NCBI GenBank assembly: GCA_021811315.1
Contig: JAJZPF010000008.1
Coordinates: forward strand, 30,294-94,293
Reading direction: 5' to 3'
DNA from: a bacterium
Lineage (GTDB): Bacteria; Elusimicrobiota; Elusimicrobia; Elusimicrobiales; UBA9959
DNA: 64,000 nt
Part shown: piece by piece, positions 57,453 through 64,000 of the stretch
How positions within the stretch are numbered: position 1 is the first letter of the stretch
Layout of the letters: each line of letters starts with the position of its first letter
The notes under the pieces: generated by a model
Database searches by the model: none
What the model saw: the letters and a program-made list of their open reading frames with translations, nothing else
What the model was told of the DNA's origin: nothing
Position numbers and translations under genes: made by a program

Positions 57453-58661
57453 CTATTGTCCCGTATATTTCTGGTCCGTCTTGAAGACCAGCTCGATGTA
57501 GTTCTCGCGCCAGAGCTTGAGGTACTCGCGGAGGAAGTTCTTGTAGAGCGAAATGATCTTGACGTTGCGGAAGTCCAGGACTTCGAAGGTGCGCGAGAAG
57601 ATCACGCAGTCGTAGCGCTTGCCGCCCATCCGCTTCGCGCACGGGAAATAAGCGCTGGGGATGAAGCGCGCGTCCAGCGCGTCCCGCTGGATGGCGGGCG
57701 AGTAAGCGTCGATGATGACCTCGACGTAGGCCATGCCCATTTCGCTGACCTTGCGGGCGATGCTTTCGAGCACCACGGCGAAGCTTTTTTCATTGGTCGT
57801 GCCGGCGACTACCACGCTGTACTTGTCCTTGGCGTTATAGGTCATGTAGACCTCGGTGCCCTGGTCCGGGGTTATCAGAAGGAGGTTCGGGTCGTGGAAC
57901 GGCATCACGGTATGCTCGAAGAAGCTGGTCTGCTTGATCTTCTTGTACCTGTGTTTTATGAACTCGGGGGCGGTAATGACTTCGAAATTGAGCAGCGGGA
58001 TCTTCTGCGTGTGGTCGCTGTACTCCCCTTTTACGTTCTTTATCTGCGGCCTCTCCAGGGCGATCTGCTTGCGGACGATCTCGTAGAAGGGCGCCACTTC
58101 GGGGATGATGCGCGGCTTTTTCCTGCGGCGCTGCAGGGCCTTCTCGGTAATATAAGCGGTCAGGCAGTGAGTCTCGTTGTCCTGCACTTTGTGGGTGTTC
58201 GGGAAAATGCCCAGCTTTATGAAACCAAGGCTCTCGGTCAGTTTCTGCGGGGCGTGGTTCGCGGTGCGGGTGGTGGCGTAGACCAAATCCACCAGGTCCT
58301 TGTTCGTGGTGATGTCGTCGAGGACCAGCTTCATCATCGTATAGGCCAGGTTGTGCTTCCGGAACTCCTGGCTGACCACGGCGCCGAAAGCTTTCGAGTT
58401 CCTGTAGGTGTGGTCCAGCGCGTAGACCAGGCTGCCCACCACGCGGTCCTGGCATTCGGCCACCAGCCAGTAGTAGTCGTTATCCTCTATGGCGTGGCGC
58501 ATCTTCTCTTTGTCGGTGACTATCGGGACGGAATAGCTGCTTCCGTAGATCTCGGCGTAAAGCATCTGGATGCGGCGCATGTCCTGCACCTTGGCCAGCC
58601 TGATGATGATATCCGGCTTGCCCTCGGTCTTTATGATCTTTTCTATCTTTTTAAGCGCCAT
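57453..58661 (-). CDS. GNAT-family N-acetyltransferase-containing protein (~400 aa)
   Basis: Start MALKKIEKIIKTEG after AGGGGAG SD; GAVVSQEFRKHNLAYTMMKLVLDD; TTRTANHAPQKLTESLGFIKLG. Confidence 0.8.
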   Translation of the reverse strand: MALKKIEKIIKTEGKPDIIIRLAKVQDMRRIQMLYAEIYGSSYSVPIVTDKEKMRHAIEDNDYYWLVAECQDRVVGSLVYALDHTYRNSKAFGAVVSQEFRKHNLAYTMMKLVLDDITTNKDLVDLVYATTRTANHAPQKLTESLGFIKLGIFPNTHKVQDNETHCLTAYITEKALQRRRKKPRIIPEVAPFYEIVRKQIALERPQIKNVKGEYSDHTQKIPLLNFEVITAPEFIKHRYKKIKQTSFFEHTVMPFHDPNLLLITPDQGTEVYMTYNAKDKYSVVVAGTTNEKSFAVVLESIARKVSEMGMAYVEVIIDAYSPAIQRDALDARFIPSAYFPCAKRMGGKRYDCVIFSRTFEVLDFRNVKIISLYKNFLREYLKLWRENYIELVFKTDQKYTGQ

Positions 58662-58756
58662 ATGCTCCCCTGAACCCTCTTGATGAATACAACTGTATAA
58701 TATAGTATATAAAATGACACGGCTTTTCTGAATGACTGATATCAGCAGCACAGCAC

Positions 58757-59692
58757 ATGAAAACAATTAAACTCTTTTTGCTTCTGGCGGCCCTGGCCCC
58801 GTTCTGGGGCTGCGCCTCGTTCAATTCCGGGGATATCCGCGTGGAGCGCGCCACGGCGCGGGCGATGCTCGAGGACAAAGAGATCGTCCCGTTCTCCGAA
58901 ATACAGGTTTACTGGATGAATTTCCCTTACCGCGCCCCGACCGACTCCATTGGAGAGGGCTCTACAAGGCCCAAAAAGATAAAGCCGCTTCCGGTCGAGC
59001 CGGCCGACGCCGCCGCCCTGGGCCGGAAGGCCAGGGAAGTCTTCTCCGAGGCGGGCCTCTACGACAAAGCGCGCGGCCGCGGTACCCTGCGCCTCGAGCT
59101 CACCAGCTTCGGGCGGTGGACTTACGGCGACCTTTTCCGCTCCTACCTGGTGGACACCAGTTTTATCTTCCTTATTCCCTCCTCGCTGCGGGTCAACTAT
59201 TACCTCACCGCCGACTTCGCCGTTTCGACCGGGACCCTGCGCGTCGAGACCGAAGCGCGCCATAAAACGACCTTTCACCTGCTGATGGCGCCGCTTTACC
59301 CTTTCTTTTCACCCGGGGCCCGCGAGAACGGGCTGCTGCGCCAGATGCTCTGGCGCTCCGCCACCGACGTTTACGCGAAGCTGAAAGCGGCCGGCGCGCC
59401 CCCTCGTGACCTCCCGCCTAAAGCCGCGCAGCCGGAAAGTGAAACCCCGGCCATGTCCGGCCCGCCGGTGCAGCCGGACAGGACCTGGCTCCCGGAGGGC
59501 CAGCCGTTGGAAGGAACGCCGGCGTCCTCCGGGCCCGCGCCAGTCCCTGAAAAACCGGACCAGACCTGGGTGGTCCCCGCGGCCGGCCAGCAGCCCCCGG
59601 CCCTGCAGCCGGCTCCCGCCGCGCCGGCGGCGCCCGCCACGCAGGAACCCCCTAAAACCGCTCCCGCGCAGGACGAGCCCCTGGACGATTAA
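58757..59692 (+). CDS. Lipoprotein with Pro-rich C-terminal tail
   Basis: Lipobox LAPFWGCASF; P/A-rich tail. Confidence 0.7.
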   Translation: MKTIKLFLLLAALAPFWGCASFNSGDIRVERATARAMLEDKEIVPFSEIQVYWMNFPYRAPTDSIGEGSTRPKKIKPLPVEPADAAALGRKAREVFSEAGLYDKARGRGTLRLELTSFGRWTYGDLFRSYLVDTSFIFLIPSSLRVNYYLTADFAVSTGTLRVETEARHKTTFHLLMAPLYPFFSPGARENGLLRQMLWRSATDVYAKLKAAGAPPRDLPPKAAQPESETPAMSGPPVQPDRTWLPEGQPLEGTPASSGPAPVPEKPDQTWVVPAAGQQPPALQPAPAAPAAPATQEPPKTAPAQDEPLDD

Positions 59693-59706
59693 AGCCGGAA
59701 CCAGGG

Positions 59707-59742
59707 CAATAAAAAACCCCGCCTGGGCGGGGTTTTTTATTG
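59707..59742. terminator. Bidirectional intrinsic terminator
   Basis: caataaaaaaccccgcc / ggcggggttttttattg. Confidence 0.9.
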
Positions 59743-59756
59743 CCGCGGACAGGGAA

Positions 59757-60245
59757 TTACTTCCCGGTCTTCGCGTCGGGCTTTTCCTCGGCGGCCGGCT
59801 CCCCGGCGGGAGCTTCGGTCTTGCTTTCCTCGGTTTTCACTTCGGCGGCCGGCAGGTTATCCAGGGCCTCTTTCGCGTCCGGCGCGAAGAAGCTCTCCGG
59901 GTTATCCTTAATGAACTTTTTCAGTGCCGCACGTCCGCCCTCCACGTCTCCTCCGACCACCAGTTCCACGGCGTCGGTCAGCTGCTTCTTCTCGTCGGCC
60001 AGTTTCTTCTGGGCCTTCTCGGAGACGCCGCCCTTCCAGTAAAGAGCGTTGGCGTCCTCGCCCTGTTTCGCGCCGCGCACGGCCGCGACCGCGCTCACGC
60101 GGGTCTTGGACTCGAGCTTCTTCTGCACCTTGGTCTTAAGGCCCTTGAGCATGGTATTATACCAGCCCTTCCAGTCTTTGCCGCTTTCCGCGTGGACCAC
60201 GCCCACCGCGAAGATCAGCGCCAGCGCTATTAATGCTTTTTTCAT
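59757..60245 (-). CDS. Secreted hypothetical protein
   Basis: GGGAGG SD, start MKKALIALALIFAVGVVHA signal peptide. Confidence 0.7.
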   Translation of the reverse strand: MKKALIALALIFAVGVVHAESGKDWKGWYNTMLKGLKTKVQKKLESKTRVSAVAAVRGAKQGEDANALYWKGGVSEKAQKKLADEKKQLTDAVELVVGGDVEGGRAALKKFIKDNPESFFAPDAKEALDNLPAAEVKTEESKTEAPAGEPAAEEKPDAKTGK

Positions 60246-60271
60246 AAGAATACCCTCCCGTTCTATCCGCC

Positions 60272-63200
60272 TCACTTGGACAATTTATCGCCGATGCTCT
60301 TGAGCTCGGGCTCGATCTTCGCCGCCCGCTCGGCGAAGGTCTTTATATCGTCTTTCTTGCCCAGCTTCCCGGAAACCCTGGCGAGGTTGAGCCAGATGTT
60401 CCCGTCGAAAGGGTCGGCCTTGGAGGCTTTGAAATAATAATCCCTGGCCTCGTCGTACTTGCCCGCGGTGAAGCTCAGATTGCCCATGTTATTGAGCGCT
60501 CCGGCGTTAAAAGGCTCCTTTTCGAGGACCTTTCCGAAGCAGCCCGCCGCAGCGTCATAGGCTTTATACTCGGCGTGCACTATGCCCAGGCTGAGGTTAG
60601 CCTCGATATCCCCCGGCATTTCCTGCAGGATGCGGCCGTAATATTTCTTCAGGTAGTCGTAGCGGGCGGCCATAAGCGAAGAGATGGCCTCTTTGATCCG
60701 GTCGGACAGCCCGGCTGAAGCGTATTTATCGGACTCGGTCTCGGGCAGCGTGACGGGCTCGAACTCGTTCCAGGCGGTCCGCACGTCTATGACCTTCACG
60801 TCCTTGTCCATCTTCCTGTAAAGGTCGGCCACGTGCAGGATGGAGTCCTGGAAGCTCTTGCCCACCATGGTGGTCTCAACGCCCACCCACCAGGTATTGT
60901 TATATTTTATCAGGTAGTCCTCGGGCAGGCCCACCGCGTTGGCGTCGGTCTCGCCGGTGTCGAACATCAGCGCGATGTGGCCGGGGAAGTCCAGCAGCGC
61001 GACGTGCAGGCCGGAAGCCTCGAAGATGCTGGCGAACAGCGCGGTCAGGTCGTCGCAGTCGCCGCTCTTCAGCTGCAGCGTATTGCGCGGGAACTGCACC
61101 GTGTCCAGCACCAGGTTCTCCGTGGATTTTATCGTCGCGTAGGGGTTCGCCGGGTCGGCCAGGTAGGAAATGCCGTACTCGCCCAAAGCTTCCCAGGCCA
61201 TAAGAGCGGTCAGGATGCTGTCGTCGAGCAGGTCGGCCTCCGCCTCGAATTTCATCTTTTCGCCGAGGGCGAAAGCCCTGAAGGCCATGATCGGGGTGTC
61301 CTTGATGGTTATGAAGTTGGCCAGCCTGGCCGAATTATCCCACACGATGGCGTTCTTGGAAAGCACCTTGACGGGCTTGTTCAGCGTGGCGGTCTTCTCG
61401 GCCCCGTCCTGGTAATAGGTCAGCGTGAGCTGGCACTGGATAGGCGTGTCCTCGTTGATATTAAGGATCCGGTTATTGAGCGTGGCGGACAGGGCCACGT
61501 CGGTCTGCGAATGAGCCTTCACCTCTTCCACGATCGTGTCGCTCGGGAAGTCCATGAAGTCCTTGAAGAAGAAAGACAGCTTCACGTTGGTGAAATCGCT
61601 GTCGGTGTTGTTCTTCACCGTGATCTTGCCGACCGGGTTCTTCTGGTAATACTTGTAGTTGGCGGAGAAAATATAGCTGAGGTCCGGCGCCAGGATCTCC
61701 ATAGGGGCGACGTTCTTGTTCACGGACGCCTCGGGCGCAGCGGACGCTTCGGGCGCCGCCGCCTTGAGAGCTTCCGGCAGCTTGAAGTCCGCCTCGACGC
61801 GTTCGGAGAACCCGCCCTTCGCGCCGGTGGCGGAGATCCCGGAGACATAGTAGGAATAGACGCCGTCGGCGGTAAGCCCGGTATCTTCGAAAGTTTTATC
61901 TTTGCCGCCGCCGATCTCTACCGGCTCCGCCGCGCCCAGGGCGCGGTAAACCTTGAACCCGCCGGTCCAGGCGTTGGCTTTTGCGTTCCAGGAAAGCTTT
62001 ACGCTCTTCGCCCCGACTTCCGCCTTGACCTCGACGGGAGGAGGAGGGATATAGCTGATGCTGAAGGCCTGGATCCGCGCGTTCTCGGGGTCGGAGACGT
62101 ATATTTTGTCGTTGCGGAAAGCCAGGCCCTGGGGATCCCAGAGCTCGCGCTCGCCTTTCCCCTTGGCGAAAAAGCTGGCCGTGAAATTGCCGTCGGCGTC
62201 GAAGATCTTTACGTTGAAGGCGCCTTTGTCCAGGATGTAGAGGAAGCCCTTGCCGTCATAGGCCAGCGAGACGGGGTCCTGCAGGTTCCCGGAATCGTTC
62301 CAGACGCGCAGGAACTTGCCCATGGAGTCCAGCATTATCACTTTTTTAAGCTCGGAGTCCAGGACGTAGACGTTCTTGTTCTCGTCGCAGGACACCGCGA
62401 CCGGGTTGGCCAGCGTTACGCTGTCCAGCGCCGGGCCCTTGGCAAAAAGGAACATCCCGTCCGCGTTGAAAACCTTTATCATCTTGTTCCTGGTGTCCGC
62501 CACATAGATCATGCCTTTGGGGTTGACGGCCACGGAGGACGGCTGCCTGAACTGGCCCTCGTCGGAGCCGCTCTCGCCGAACATATTTTCATAAGCGCCG
62601 TCCGGCTTGAAGATCTGGATCCTGTCATTGCCGGTGTCGGCCACGTAGATCAGGCCCTTGGGGTCGACGAAAATACCGCGGGGGGCGCGGACTTGCCCCT
62701 GCAGTTTGCCTTCTTTTATGAGCGTCTTCTTGGTGGCCCCGTCAATAAGGGCTATCTCTTTGGCTTCCGGCAGGTACGCGACGATCTTCCCGTCGGGAGT
62801 GACGGCGAACACGTCGGCCTTAAAGGCGACCCTGGGCGCAACGGGACCCTTTACAGTGAACCGGTCGAGTATGGCGGCCATGGGGAGCCCGGCCCTGTCT
62901 TTTGCGTGTTCAAGGCCGATCATGACAACCTTCTTGTTATCGCCGTCGCAGAGGTAGAGCACGCCGTCCTCGTCGATGGCTATGTCGCGCAGGTTCTTAA
63001 ATTCGCTCTTGCCTTTCCCCCTGGTGCCGAAGGTCCCTTTCACCTCGCCGGACTCGGAAACTTCCCTGACCTTGCCTTCCCTGGAATTTATCACGTAAAG
63101 GAGTCCGTATTTGTCGGTGGCCACGCCGTTGTTGGCGATCGCGTATTCCTTGAGCAGCTTGCCGGCCCTGTCGTACCGCTGCAGCATCGCTTTCTCCGAG

Positions 63201-63754
63201 TCGGAGATTATAATGTCGCCGGAACGGCTCAGCACTATTTTTTCAGGGTTGAGCTTCGTGACGCCGTCGGACTTGGCCACGGGGAAACCGTAGAGGTAAA
63301 TGCCGTCGGAGTTAAAGACGGCGATCCTGGAATTCTCGGTGTCGGAAACGTAGAGCCTGTCGTCCGGGCCATAAGCTATGCCGGCGGGTTCCTTCAGCTG
63401 GCCGGGCGCGCTGCCTTCGCTCGAGAAGGCCCAGAGCATCTTTCCTTCCGCGTCGAAAACCACCACGCGGGAGTTGCCGGTGTCGGCTACGTAAAGCTTG
63501 CCGCCGCCGAAGGAGATCGACATCGGTTCCCTCAGGGCGCCCTCTATTTTCTTGAGGAATTTTCCCTCGCCGTCGAAGACGAACACGGCGTTGGCCTTTG
63601 AGTCGGCTACGAAGACCTTGCCTTTAGCCAGCGCCACCGCGCCGGGCTTCAGGAAAGCGGGGGTAAGTATCTGGCCTTTAAATTCTATTTTCTCATAGGC
63701 GTGAGAAACGGACGCCAGCGCGAAAAAGATAAGCGAAAAAATAATGCGGTTCAT
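60272..63754 (-). CDS. Secreted NHL beta-propeller-FN3-transglutaminase-like-TPR protein
   Basis: Repeated YVADTGNxRIxxF NHL motifs; LSWNAKANAWTGGFKVYR FN3; LKSGDCDDLTALFASIFEASG transglutaminase Cys region; C-terminal TPRs. Confidence 0.9.
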   Translation of the reverse strand: MNRIIFSLIFFALASVSHAYEKIEFKGQILTPAFLKPGAVALAKGKVFVADSKANAVFVFDGEGKFLKKIEGALREPMSISFGGGKLYVADTGNSRVVVFDAEGKMLWAFSSEGSAPGQLKEPAGIAYGPDDRLYVSDTENSRIAVFNSDGIYLYGFPVAKSDGVTKLNPEKIVLSRSGDIIISDSEKAMLQRYDRAGKLLKEYAIANNGVATDKYGLLYVINSREGKVREVSESGEVKGTFGTRGKGKSEFKNLRDIAIDEDGVLYLCDGDNKKVVMIGLEHAKDRAGLPMAAILDRFTVKGPVAPRVAFKADVFAVTPDGKIVAYLPEAKEIALIDGATKKTLIKEGKLQGQVRAPRGIFVDPKGLIYVADTGNDRIQIFKPDGAYENMFGESGSDEGQFRQPSSVAVNPKGMIYVADTRNKMIKVFNADGMFLFAKGPALDSVTLANPVAVSCDENKNVYVLDSELKKVIMLDSMGKFLRVWNDSGNLQDPVSLAYDGKGFLYILDKGAFNVKIFDADGNFTASFFAKGKGERELWDPQGLAFRNDKIYVSDPENARIQAFSISYIPPPPVEVKAEVGAKSVKLSWNAKANAWTGGFKVYRALGAAEPVEIGGGKDKTFEDTGLTADGVYSYYVSGISATGAKGGFSERVEADFKLPEALKAAAPEASAAPEASVNKNVAPMEILAPDLSYIFSANYKYYQKNPVGKITVKNNTDSDFTNVKLSFFFKDFMDFPSDTIVEEVKAHSQTDVALSATLNNRILNINEDTPIQCQLTLTYYQDGAEKTATLNKPVKVLSKNAIVWDNSARLANFITIKDTPIMAFRAFALGEKMKFEAEADLLDDSILTALMAWEALGEYGISYLADPANPYATIKSTENLVLDTVQFPRNTLQLKSGDCDDLTALFASIFEASGLHVALLDFPGHIALMFDTGETDANAVGLPEDYLIKYNNTWWVGVETTMVGKSFQDSILHVADLYRKMDKDVKVIDVRTAWNEFEPVTLPETESDKYASAGLSDRIKEAISSLMAARYDYLKKYYGRILQEMPGDIEANLSLGIVHAEYKAYDAAAGCFGKVLEKEPFNAGALNNMGNLSFTAGKYDEARDYYFKASKADPFDGNIWLNLARVSGKLGKKDDIKTFAERAAKIEPELKSIGDKLSK

Positions 63755-64000
63755 TTTACTGCCTCCCCGTATAATGCTTGTGCCCGCCAGCGCGGTCAGC
63801 GGCCGGCGGCCAGGATTAGTGCTTTGCTGTATATTATAATATTTTTTTAGAGCGGCTTTTCAAGCTTTCCATTAACCCAAAAGCTCACGTAACTTCCAGC
63901 AGGCCGATTTGGGAACATGGAAGACACTAAAATTAAAAAATCTCCCGTTTTATGACTGTCCCACGGCCAGCCGGGTGGCACGCCGGTAGACTTCTTCATC

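Noticed and set aside
59440-59690. GC-rich repetitive stretch considered as a DNA repeat
   Set aside because: Explained by the Pro/Ala-rich C-terminal tail of the 58757 lipoprotein.
60833-63601. 922-aa plus-strand ORF opposite the NHL protein
   Set aside because: Antisense artefact of repetitive high-GC coding DNA; the minus strand carries clear NHL/FN3/transglutaminase motifs.

Overview
The window is a gene-dense, high-GC bacterial chromosomal segment. It probably comes from an uncultured or Elusimicrobiota-like lineage, but that assignment is inference only. I support about 50 protein-coding genes, no rRNA or tRNA, no CRISPR and no transposase. Recognisable blocks: an ABC-2 exporter pair; DUF1015-serA-serC; a complete alternative-type chemotaxis operon (RR-CheR-MCP-CheA-CheB-CheW-CheY) plus a separate CheC/CheY pair; tdh; a Ser/Thr kinase with an N-terminal TPR region; ptb-buk; a ~1200-aa FN3-repeat surface protein next to a PorV-like barrel; an Npt1-like carrier; DUF438-hemerythrin-PAS plus DUF1858; and a polar-amino-acid ABC transporter. 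A four-gene operon encodes GNAT, LuxE, a LuxC-PaaK fusion and a tocopherol-cyclase/CrtC-like protein, with no luciferase genes. The strongest candidates for something undescribed are: (1) the luciferase-free LuxE/LuxC-PaaK operon; (2) two intergenic elements bounded by long inverted repeats and packed with nested palindromes; (3) a recurring -10-N6/7-ATG arrangement indicating leaderless mRNAs; (4) a pseudoreceiver-receiver-PPDK_N fusion with a tandem 46-bp repeat at its promoter; (5) a 22-aa SD-led small ORF plus hairpin upstream of a RIO-type kinase. All family assignments come from reading motifs by eye; no database search was run.
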